NCBI GenBank assembly: GCA_029933295.1
Contig: JAOZOL010000093.1
Coordinates: 1 to 8,600, forward strand
From: Desulfobacterales bacterium
GTDB lineage: Bacteria > Desulfobacterota > Desulfobacteria > Desulfobacterales > Desulfosalsimonadaceae
Direction: 5' to 3'
Length of the DNA: 8,600 nt
The position numbers and the translations under genes were made by a program. Shown one piece after another: positions 1 to 6,266 of the stretch. A model generated the notes under the pieces. That model did no database searches, was not told the origin of the DNA, and saw nothing but the letters and a program-made list of their open reading frames with translations. The stretch's first letter is position 1. Each line of letters begins with the position of its first letter.

Positions 1-29
1 TCTTCCCATTTTTTTAACTCCGGTATGCA

Positions 30-51
30 TTCCCACGCAGGAGCGTGGGAA
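30..51. repeat. Small perfect palindrome (hairpin repeat)
   Basis: TTCCCACGC (30-38) and GCGTGGGAA (43-51) form a perfect 9-bp inverted repeat around the loop AGGA. Short palindromes of this kind (TTCCCACGC...GCGTGGGAA) are, from general memory, a common intergenic repeat in many proteobacterial genomes. There is no T-run, so it is not a clear intrinsic terminator. The rest of 1-64 shows no gene. Confidence 0.6.
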
Positions 52-64
52 CGAGCCTACAAAA

Positions 65-193
65 TTGTCGGCTTTGTAATACTCCCAAATTCAAGGCGCA
101 CAAATCCTGAGGAGCGAGGCGTACGAATGTACGTTGAGTGACGAAGGATGAAGTGTAACGCAGAAGTTGGGTGTATTACGAAGCCGACATCAA
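65..193 (-). repeat. Long imperfect palindromic repeat, copy 1
   Basis: The outer arms 67-88 and 167-188 are inverted repeats matching at 20 of 22 positions. A second, central hairpin is CGTAC-GAAT-GTACG (120-133). Read on the minus strand, it contains the blocks CCAACTTCTGCGTT (157-170 on plus) and GTGCGCCTTGAATTTG (86-101 on plus). Both blocks recur exactly in copy 2 (720-784), which gives the orientation. The minus-strand edge reads TTGATGTCGGC, resembling TTGATGGC at the edges of copies 2 and 3, and it supplies the TGA stop of the adjacent cobO gene. It is best described as a non-coding, MITE-like or REP-like hairpin repeat, and it could also act as an RNA 3' end structure for cobO. No open frame in it looks real. 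Confidence 0.75.
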
Positions 194-708
194 TGTTCAA
201 TCCCTTCCCGTGCCATAATTCCTTTCTGATAATAATGCTTGATCTCTTTCATTTCCGTCACCAGATCCGCTGCTTCCATCACTGTTTCCGACACCCCCCG
301 TCCGGTAATCACCAGCTCGACAGTATCTGGTTTGAGTTTGATCATTTCTAAAATATCCCGGGATGAAATAATTCCGAATTTTTCAGCCACACCAGCCTCT
401 TCCATGATGACGATATCATAATCTTTGGATGACAATGCCGTTCTAATCGCCTCCAGACATTTTCTGCCCCACTCCATATCCTCATCTTTGGGCTTTCCGG
501 TAATATATTTGCCGGTGCCGAACTGCTCAATGGTGATCAAATCCGAAAACCGTTCAAGGGCTTTTAACTCATTATATCCGCCTTTTTTCAAAAACTGTGC
601 TATATATACCTTCATACCGGCGCCGGCTGCCCGTATCGACAGCCCGAGTGCAGCCGTTGTCTTGCCTTTGCCGTTTCCCGTATATACCTGAACATATCCT
701 TTTTCCAT
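190..708 (-). CDS. cobO: Cob(I)yrinic acid a,c-diamide / cob(I)alamin adenosyltransferase (CobO/BtuR/CobA family)
   Basis: This 172-residue cytosolic enzyme is predicted to transfer the adenosyl group of ATP to the cobalt of reduced corrinoids, making adenosylcobalamin or its precursors. The sequence shows the family's P-loop GNGKGKTT at residues 11-18, near the N terminus. It also shows RAAGAGMKVYIAQFLKKG (26-43), ELKALERF (47-54), VITGR (134-138), AADLVTEM (146-153) and the C-terminal KHYYQKGIMAREGIE. Length is close to the usual 170-200. The start is fixed by a near-perfect Shine-Dalgarno sequence (AAAGGAGGTC, plus-strand 711-720) just before the ATG. One oddity is that the Walker B-like strand reads DIVIMEEAGVA (98-108), where the family usually has DLVVLDEIN, so an Asp is replaced by Glu. 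The gene stands alone, without other cobalamin genes, between two inverted copies of a hairpin repeat. Its TGA stop lies in the edge of copy 1. No cobalamin riboswitch was recognised upstream. Confidence 0.9.
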   Translation of the reverse strand: MEKGYVQVYTGNGKGKTTAALGLSIRAAGAGMKVYIAQFLKKGGYNELKALERFSDLITIEQFGTGKYITGKPKDEDMEWGRKCLEAIRTALSSKDYDIVIMEEAGVAEKFGIISSRDILEMIKLKPDTVELVITGRGVSETVMEAADLVTEMKEIKHYYQKGIMAREGIEH

Positions 709-719
709 CCGACCTCCTT

Positions 720-784
720 TTGATGGCTTCCCAAAAAGTCCAACTTCTGCGTTGCTCTTGATCTCAAGTGCGCCTTGAATTTGT
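720..784 (+). repeat. Long palindromic repeat, shortened copy 2
   Basis: It starts TTGATGGCTTC like the other copies. It carries CCAACTTCTGCGTT (740-753) and GTGCGCCTTGAATTTG (768-783), each identical to the corresponding block in copy 1. The ~55-bp centre of copy 1 is replaced by only 14 bp, folding as GCTCTTGA/TCAAGTGC. The expected right outer arm is missing: after 784 the sequence diverges into TTCAAACCCAATATGGGC. It lies directly upstream of the cobO Shine-Dalgarno sequence, so it probably forms part of the cobO 5' untranslated region. Confidence 0.65.
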
Positions 785-955
785 TCAAACCCAATATGGG
801 CTTAAAAAATTTTACATTGGTTGGCCCGCACCTTTTGTATGATCAAAAAATGATCAAGGAGCGAACAAATTGTTTTCACCGATTACATTCCAAATATTTA
901 TACCCTGCATACATATCACTTTTTTCTTGACAGAGGCAACCGGTTAAGTGATTTT
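785..955. other. AT-rich intergenic stretch without recognised gene
   Basis: No coding potential was seen on either strand. Visible elements are two TGATCA sites close together (near 840-857) and a 7-bp inverted repeat ATCACTT (915-921)/AAGTGAT (946-952). A perfect TTGACA hexamer (927-932) has no matching -10 at 16-18 bp. The promoters of cobO (leftward) and of the 1154-6266 operon (rightward) must lie somewhere in 709-1153, but neither can be placed with confidence. Confidence 0.5.
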
Positions 956-1086
956 TTGATGGCGTCGTTAAAAGTTCCATCTACTGCGTTATATTGGTTT
1001 TTCAGCCACTCAAGATACTACATGTATTATTTCTTGTCTGAAAAACCACTACGCCTTGTATATTGAAACTTTTAACTTAGCCATCC
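956..1086 (+). repeat. Long palindromic repeat, copy 3 (divergent centre)
   Basis: It is a ~131-bp element with outer arms starting GATGGC (958-963) and ending GCCATC (1080-1085). GTTAAAAGTT in the left arm pairs with AACTTTTAAC in the right. Inside, a perfect 11-bp inverted repeat TGGTTTTTCAG (995-1005)/CTGAAAAACCA (1038-1048) encloses a smaller imperfect hairpin around TACATGTA. It shares CTGCGTT (984-990) and CGCCTTG (1052-1058) with copies 1 and 2 at corresponding positions, but its central sequence is unrelated to theirs. Length and design match copy 1, so I group it in the same family. It ends 68 bp before the next operon's start codon. Confidence 0.65.
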
Positions 1087-1153
1087 GAGTATTTTTATGA
1101 GAAAATAAAAAATTCATTCAATAATATATTTAAATCACAAGGGGATTAAAAAA

Positions 1154-3157
1154 ATGAGAGACCCGTTATTTGAACCGATTAAAATCAATACGCTTGATAT
1201 CAAAAACAGAATTTATCTGCCGGCCATGCATCTGGGGATGGCAAATAACTTTGAAGTCACTGACCAGATCATTGGTTTTTACGAAGAACGCGCAAGGGGT
1301 GGCGCGGGCATGATCACCGTGGGGTATGCCACGGTGGATGAATTATCCGGCAATACCACAAACATAGGGGCGCATAAAGACGAATTTATTCCGGGACTTA
1401 AACGCCTTGCTGATGTAATTAAAAATAACGGCGCCCGATCCGGGGTCCAGCTCAACCATGCCGGACGGTATAATTTTTCCTTCTTCTTAGACGGAAAACA
1501 GCCTGTCGCTCCCTCGGCCGTTGCGTCGCGGATGACCAAAGAAACACCCAAAGCACTTGAGATCGATGAAATCCATCAAATTATCGACAATTTCGCACAG
1601 GCAGCGCGGCGGGTTAAAAAAGCCGGGTTTGATGCGGTGGAGGTCTTAAGCGGTACCGGTTACCTGATCAGTGAATTCCTCTCCCCGATCACCAACAAAA
1701 GAACCGATGAATACGGCGGCTCCATGGAAAACCGGATGCGATTTGGTTTGGAAATTATGAAAGCCATCCGCAAACAGGTGGGAGATCTGTTTCCGGTGAT
1801 GGTGCGCATGAACGGCAATGATTTTATGCCGGGCGGCCAGGGGCGGGAAGAACTTGGGCAATATGCAAAAGCACTTGTGGATGAATCCGGCGTTGATGCA
1901 TTGTGCATCAATGTAGGCTGGCATGAAGCCAGGGTGCCCCAGATAACGGCCGCAGTGCCCAGGGGCGCATTTGCCTATCTCTCCAGAGGCATCAAAGAGC
2001 TCGTTGATGTGCCGGTCATTGCCAGCCACCGGATCAATGACCCGGATACGGCACGGGAACTCATTGCCGACGGAATGTGCGACATGGTAGCCATGGGACG
2101 CAGCCTGATCGCTGATCCGGAACTGCCGGACAAAGCAAAAAATGGACGCGAAGAAGAGATACTGCATTGCATCGCATGCGCCCAGGGCTGTTTTGACAAT
2201 TTATTCAGGCTCAAGCATGTGGAATGTTTATGCAATCCAAAAGCAGGGTATGAATGCGAGACAGCATGTGAAATAGCTGAGACACCTAAAAAAGTTATGG
2301 TGATCGGCGGCGGCGCGGCCGGCATGAACGCTGCCATTGCTGCTGCAGATCGCGGGCACGATGTAACGATTTATGAAAAAAGCGATGAACTGGGCGGGCA
2401 GCTATATCTGGCCGCAGCACCTCCGGGCAGGGAAGAATTTGCCGAGCTTGCCTATGATCTGGAAACCCGGGTTTTTTCCAGAAACATAAACGTATGCCTT
2501 AATCAAACGGTTGACGAAAAATTAATCGATGATGAAAAGCCCGATCATATCATCCTTGCCACCGGCGCAACCCCAATGACACTCCCGATTCCAGGCGTTG
2601 AACTTCCCCATGTGGTTCAGGCATGGGATGTGCTTGCTGAAACCGTTTATACCGGAAACCGGGTAGTGATCATCGGCGGAGGTGCCGTGGGTGTTGAAAC
2701 CGCGTTACTGCTGGCGGAAAAAGGAACCCTGGACGGCGATGTATTAAAATTTCTGTTTATAAACAAGGCGGAAACCCCGGAGGTGCTCTATGAACTGGCC
2801 ACCAAAGGGACCAAACAGATCACGATCATTGAAATGATCGATAAAATCGGAAAAGACTTCGGCAAAACCACCCGATGGGGCATGATCCAGGATGTCACAC
2901 GTTACGGTGTGGAATCAAAGGTGACCACCAAAGCGCTGGAAATTACACCAGCCGGTGTCAAAGTGGAGACCGCCAACGGTGTGGAAGAAATACCGGCGGA
3001 CACGGTGGTGCTGGCCGCAGGTTCCAGATCGGCCAATGATCTTGCCGCAATCATAGAATCAAAAGGCATAGCATGTGATGTTATCGGCGATGCAAACGCC
3101 ATCGGCATGGCCTTTGATGCGGTTCATCAGGGGTATAAGGCGGGCATGAACATATGA
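1154..3157 (+). CDS. NADH:flavin oxidoreductase, 2,4-dienoyl-CoA reductase (FadH)-like iron-sulfur flavoprotein
   Basis: This 667-residue protein belongs to the old yellow enzyme multidomain family (FadH, enoate reductase, trimethylamine dehydrogenase). An N-terminal FMN-binding TIM barrel (about 1-330) starts DPLFEPIKINTLDIKNRI. It includes VEVLSGTGYLISEF with Y170 and GWHEAR with H257, matching the Tyr and His catalytic residues known in E. coli FadH. A 4Fe-4S motif follows with Cys339, Cys342, Cys346 and Cys358, the same spacing as FadH. The C-terminal half has two dinucleotide folds: VIGGGAAG at 383-390 (FAD) and IIGGGAVG at 506-513 (NAD(P)H). Family members pass electrons from NAD(P)H through FAD and the cluster to FMN, and reduce an activated C=C bond. 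The exact substrate cannot be read; an enoate or another enoyl-CoA is possible. It is probably cytosolic. AAGGGGA lies 8-9 bp before the ATG. Its TGA overlaps the acnB ATG (ATGA). Confidence 0.88.
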   Translation: MRDPLFEPIKINTLDIKNRIYLPAMHLGMANNFEVTDQIIGFYEERARGGAGMITVGYATVDELSGNTTNIGAHKDEFIPGLKRLADVIKNNGARSGVQLNHAGRYNFSFFLDGKQPVAPSAVASRMTKETPKALEIDEIHQIIDNFAQAARRVKKAGFDAVEVLSGTGYLISEFLSPITNKRTDEYGGSMENRMRFGLEIMKAIRKQVGDLFPVMVRMNGNDFMPGGQGREELGQYAKALVDESGVDALCINVGWHEARVPQITAAVPRGAFAYLSRGIKELVDVPVIASHRINDPDTARELIADGMCDMVAMGRSLIADPELPDKAKNGREEEILHCIACAQGCFDNLFRLKHVECLCNPKAGYECETACEIAETPKKVMVIGGGAAGMNAAIAAADRGHDVTIYEKSDELGGQLYLAAAPPGREEFAELAYDLETRVFSRNINVCLNQTVDEKLIDDEKPDHIILATGATPMTLPIPGVELPHVVQAWDVLAETVYTGNRVVIIGGGAVGVETALLLAEKGTLDGDVLKFLFINKAETPEVLYELATKGTKQITIIEMIDKIGKDFGKTTRWGMIQDVTRYGVESKVTTKALEITPAGVKVETANGVEEIPADTVVLAAGSRSANDLAAIIESKGIACDVIGDANAIGMAFDAVHQGYKAGMNI

Positions 3158-5637
3158 TCAATGCATATCTAAAACACAAACGGGAACGGGAAGAGCAGGG
3201 AATTCCCCCAAAACCGCTTACCGATAAACAGGTTCAGAAACTGACCGGTCTGCTTCAGAATCCAGCCGGACAGGATGAAACCCTGCTGATTGACCTGATC
3301 ACCCACCGCGTGCCGGCGGGTGTGGATGAGGCGGCTGAAGTGAAGGCAAAATTTCTATATGCTGTTGCCAAAAACCAACTTCACTCCCCGTTAATTTCAT
3401 CAAAAAAAGCCGTTTTTTTACTCTCCACCATGGGCGGGGGATATAATATTGCCCCGTTGATCGATTTACTCGATGATGCCGATCTGGCAACGGATGCCGC
3501 CAACGCGCTGTCTAAATCTATTCTGATCTTTGATGCGTTTGACGAAATTTTTGCCAAATCAAAAACAAATCCGCACGCCAAGCAGGTCATCGAGTCGTGG
3601 GCCGATGCCCAATGGTTTAAAGAAAAACCGCTGCTGGCGGAAAAGCTGATATTTACTGTATATAAAGTGGAAGGTGAAATAAATACCGATGATTTTTCAC
3701 CAGCATCAGAAGCCTGGAGTCGCCCGGATATTCCGTTACACGCCCTGAGCATGCTGTCTTCCCGAACTCCGGACAATACCATTGAAACAATTAATCAATT
3801 AAAACAAAAAGGATTTCCCATCGCCTTTGTCGGCGATGTGGTGGGCACCGGATCTTCCAGAAAATCAGCTTCAAATTCAGTCATCTGGCATATCGGAGAA
3901 GACATCCCCTACATTCCGAACAAACGCCGGGGAGGCATGGTGCTCGGCGCGACGATTGCGCCGATTTTTTTCAATTCCCTTGAAGATGCCGGGGCCCTGC
4001 CCATTGAATGTGATGTAAACCGGATTAAACACGGCGACACCATTACCGTGTTCCCCCATGAAGGCCGGATTGTGACCTCAGACACCGGTGAAGAACTGGC
4101 CCGGTTCCAGTTAAAAACCAATGTTATTATCGATGAAGTCCGGGCCGGCGGCCGGATTCCCTTGATTATCGGCCGGACCCTGACCGAAAAAACAAGAACA
4201 GCCCTTGGCGTTTCAGTCTCTGATGCCTTTGAAAACCCGCCGGTGTGCAAGGCCCCGGCAGAAGGGTATACCCTGGCCCAGAAAATGGTGGGCCGGGCCT
4301 GTGAATGCGCCGGCATACTCCCCGGAGAATATTGCGAGCCTAAAATCACCACGGTCGGCTCCCAGGATACCACCGGCCCCATGACCAGAGATGAAATCAA
4401 GGAACTGGCCTGCCTGAAATTTTCCGCAGACCTGGTGATGCAATCCTTCTGCCATACCGCAGCTTACCCCAAAGCCGTGGATATTCAAATGCAGAACACC
4501 CTGCATGAATTTATTAAAAACCGGGGCGGCGTGGCCCTGCTTCCCGGTGACGGCATTATCCATGCATGGTTAAACCGTATGCTCCTGCCTGATACGGTGG
4601 GTACCGGCGGTGATTCCCATACCCGGTTCCCCATCGGCATCAGTTTTCCGGCCGGATCGGGCTTAATCGCTTTTGCCGCAGCATTGGGATTTATGCCCCT
4701 GGACATGCCGGAATCGGTTCTGGTTAAATTTACCGGAAAGATGCAGCCCGGCATCACCATGCGGGACGTGGTGAATGCGGTCCCCTATGCCGCCATTGCC
4801 CAAGGTCTTTTAACCGTTCAAAAAGAAGGCAAAAAAAATATCTTTGCCGGACGGATAATTGAATTTGAAGGCTGGCCGGACTTAAGCGTTGCCCAGGCTT
4901 ATGAACTGACCAATGCGTCGGCGGAACGGTCTGCTGCAGCGGCCACCATTGAACTTTCCATCGACACGGTGACAGCTTTTCTGAATGACAATATTCAAAT
5001 TTTAAACGATTTGATTACCGCCGGGTACGGGGACAGCAATACCCTCCGACTGCGGATTGACGCCATTGAAAACTGGCTGAAAAACCCGAAGCTGCTCAAG
5101 CGGGACGCCAATGCGATATATGCGGCGGAACTGACCGTCAACCTGTCAGACATCAAAGAACCGATTCTGGCGTGCCCCAATGATCCGGATGATGTACGCC
5201 TTTTAAGTGATATTGCCGACACACCCATTGATGAAGCGTTTATCGGATCATGCATGACCGGTATTTCCCATTTTCAGAAAGTCGCTGATATTTTAAAAGG
5301 ACATAAGGATCTGCCGACCCGGTTGTGGATGACGCCCCCCACCCGACTGGACGCGCAAAAGCTAAAAAACAACGGCTTATTCAGTGTATTCGGGAGCGCC
5401 GGTGCCCGCATTGAAATACCGGGGTGTTCGCTTTGCATGGGCAACCAGGCCCGTGTTTCAGATGGAGCCACTGTCATATCGACCTCCACCCGGAATTTCC
5501 CCAACCGGATGGGCGACAACACCAGCGTATATCTGGGCTCCGCCCAACTTGCCGCAATATGTGCGATTACCGGAAAAATACCGACGGTAGAAGAGTATAT
5601 GGAACATATCTCAACAAAAACAGGAAGGTTCCCATGA
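3154..5637 (+). CDS. acnB: Aconitate hydratase B (aconitase / 2-methylisocitrate dehydratase)
   Basis: This 827-residue cytosolic 4Fe-4S hydro-lyase interconverts citrate, cis-aconitate and isocitrate; AcnB enzymes can also act on 2-methylisocitrate. Domains are in AcnB order. A HEAT-like N-terminal domain (about 1-160) starts MINAYLKHKREREEQGI. The swivel domain carries GDVVGTGSSRKSASNSV (227-243) and IAPIFFNSLEDAGALPIE (268-285). The catalytic part carries VGSQDTTGPMTRDE (401-414), QSFCHTAAYPK (430-440) and GGDSHTRFPIGISFPAGSG (485-503). The cluster ligands are Cys700 (GSCMTG), Cys758 and Cys761 (PGCSLCMGNQ). The start is supported by alignment with the E. coli AcnB N terminus as I remember it. 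Only a weak AAGG precedes the ATG, so translation probably depends on coupling to the upstream gene. The protein ends soon after PTVEEYMEHI and appears to lack the ~35-residue tail of E. coli AcnB (865 residues). Its stop overlaps the next gene's ATG. Confidence 0.95.
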   Translation: MINAYLKHKREREEQGIPPKPLTDKQVQKLTGLLQNPAGQDETLLIDLITHRVPAGVDEAAEVKAKFLYAVAKNQLHSPLISSKKAVFLLSTMGGGYNIAPLIDLLDDADLATDAANALSKSILIFDAFDEIFAKSKTNPHAKQVIESWADAQWFKEKPLLAEKLIFTVYKVEGEINTDDFSPASEAWSRPDIPLHALSMLSSRTPDNTIETINQLKQKGFPIAFVGDVVGTGSSRKSASNSVIWHIGEDIPYIPNKRRGGMVLGATIAPIFFNSLEDAGALPIECDVNRIKHGDTITVFPHEGRIVTSDTGEELARFQLKTNVIIDEVRAGGRIPLIIGRTLTEKTRTALGVSVSDAFENPPVCKAPAEGYTLAQKMVGRACECAGILPGEYCEPKITTVGSQDTTGPMTRDEIKELACLKFSADLVMQSFCHTAAYPKAVDIQMQNTLHEFIKNRGGVALLPGDGIIHAWLNRMLLPDTVGTGGDSHTRFPIGISFPAGSGLIAFAAALGFMPLDMPESVLVKFTGKMQPGITMRDVVNAVPYAAIAQGLLTVQKEGKKNIFAGRIIEFEGWPDLSVAQAYELTNASAERSAAAATIELSIDTVTAFLNDNIQILNDLITAGYGDSNTLRLRIDAIENWLKNPKLLKRDANAIYAAELTVNLSDIKEPILACPNDPDDVRLLSDIADTPIDEAFIGSCMTGISHFQKVADILKGHKDLPTRLWMTPPTRLDAQKLKNNGLFSVFGSAGARIEIPGCSLCMGNQARVSDGATVISTSTRNFPNRMGDNTSVYLGSAQLAAICAITGKIPTVEEYMEHISTKTGRFP

Positions 5638-6266
5638 TAAAGATAATGATTGCGGATGATCACGCCATTGTTCGTGAAGGGTTAAAGCAAATCATTTCTG
5701 AAACGCCTGATATGATAGTTGCTGATGAGGCTGACAACGGAAATGATGTGCTTAAAAAAGCGTTAAAAAACAAATTTGATGTTGTCGTATTAGACATCAC
5801 CATGCCGGGCACAAACATCATAGAAGGATTAAAACAATTAAAAAAACGTTTGCCGCATGTCCGTGTACTTGTATTAAGCATGCACCCTGAAGAGCAATAT
5901 GCGTTTCGCGTTTTAAAAGCAGGCGCTTCCGGTTATTTAAACAAGGAAAGCGCGCCGGATGAACTGGTAAAAGCGATTCGAAAAGTAGCGCGGGGGGGAA
6001 AATATGTCAGTGCTTCTTTTGCTGAAAAAATGGCCGCTGCGCTGGATGCTGACCATGAAAAACCGCTCCACACGATCCTGTCCGATCGTGAATATCAGGT
6101 ATTGTGCATGATTGCCTCAGGACAATCAGCCAAAAAAACAGCCGAAGCCCTTTTTTTAAGCGAAAAAACCATCAGCACCTATCGCTCCCGAGTTCTTTCT
6201 AAAATGAATATGAAAAACAATGCGGAATTAATCCGGTATGCGATTAAGCATTTGCTGGTGGAATAG
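5634..6266 (+). CDS. NarL/FixJ-family two-component response regulator
   Basis: This 210-residue DNA-binding regulator has a receiver domain (about 1-120) with the acidic pair D8-D9, the phosphoacceptor Asp54 (VVVLDITMPG), the switch residues Ser82 (LVLSMH) and Tyr101, and the conserved Lys104 (GYLNKES). A LuxR-type helix-turn-helix occupies about 147-207 (LSDREYQVLCMIASGQSAKK, then LSEKTISTYRSRVLSKM). The frame is open further upstream, inside acnB. I chose the ATG at 5634 because the receiver begins there, AGGAAGG (5622-5628) lies 5 bp ahead, and this ATG overlaps the acnB TGA. The gene is thus the third member of a coupled operon with two metabolic enzymes. It probably works with the convergent kinase at 6244-8079. 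Both regulatory genes look more AT-rich than the enzyme genes. Its targets are unknown; autoregulation of this operon is an inference. Confidence 0.93.
   Translation: MIKIMIADDHAIVREGLKQIISETPDMIVADEADNGNDVLKKALKNKFDVVVLDITMPGTNIIEGLKQLKKRLPHVRVLVLSMHPEEQYAFRVLKAGASGYLNKESAPDELVKAIRKVARGGKYVSASFAEKMAAALDADHEKPLHTILSDREYQVLCMIASGQSAKKTAEALFLSEKTISTYRSRVLSKMNMKNNAELIRYAIKHLLVE

Noticed and set aside
65..193. CRISPR array or tRNA interpretation of the palindromic repeats
   Set aside because: There are no regularly spaced direct repeats, no cloverleaf and no conserved tRNA bases. The structures are long inverted repeats.
148..351. 67-codon plus-strand frame over repeat copy 1 and the end of cobO
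   Set aside because: It mostly runs antisense to cobO and through the palindromic repeat, with no ribosome binding site or recognisable sequence.
709..900. Cobalamin riboswitch upstream of cobO
   Set aside because: I looked for a B12-box-like GCCACTG and the surrounding conserved pairing on the minus strand and did not see it. The space is largely taken by repeat copy 2. A covariance-model search with the Rfam cobalamin family would settle it.
927..957. sigma70 promoter from the perfect TTGACA at 927
   Set aside because: No acceptable -10 hexamer lies 16-18 bp downstream (only T-rich sequence), and it is over 190 bp from the next start codon.
1646..2167. 173-codon antisense frame within the flavoprotein gene
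   Set aside because: It is fully opposite a gene with clear motifs, resembles no known protein and has no convincing start signal. It is a shadow of the real coding frame.
5424..5633. N-terminal extension of the response regulator frame into acnB
   Set aside because: The extra 70 residues lie inside acnB in another frame and match no receiver sequence. The ATG at 5634 has a Shine-Dalgarno sequence and begins the canonical receiver fold.
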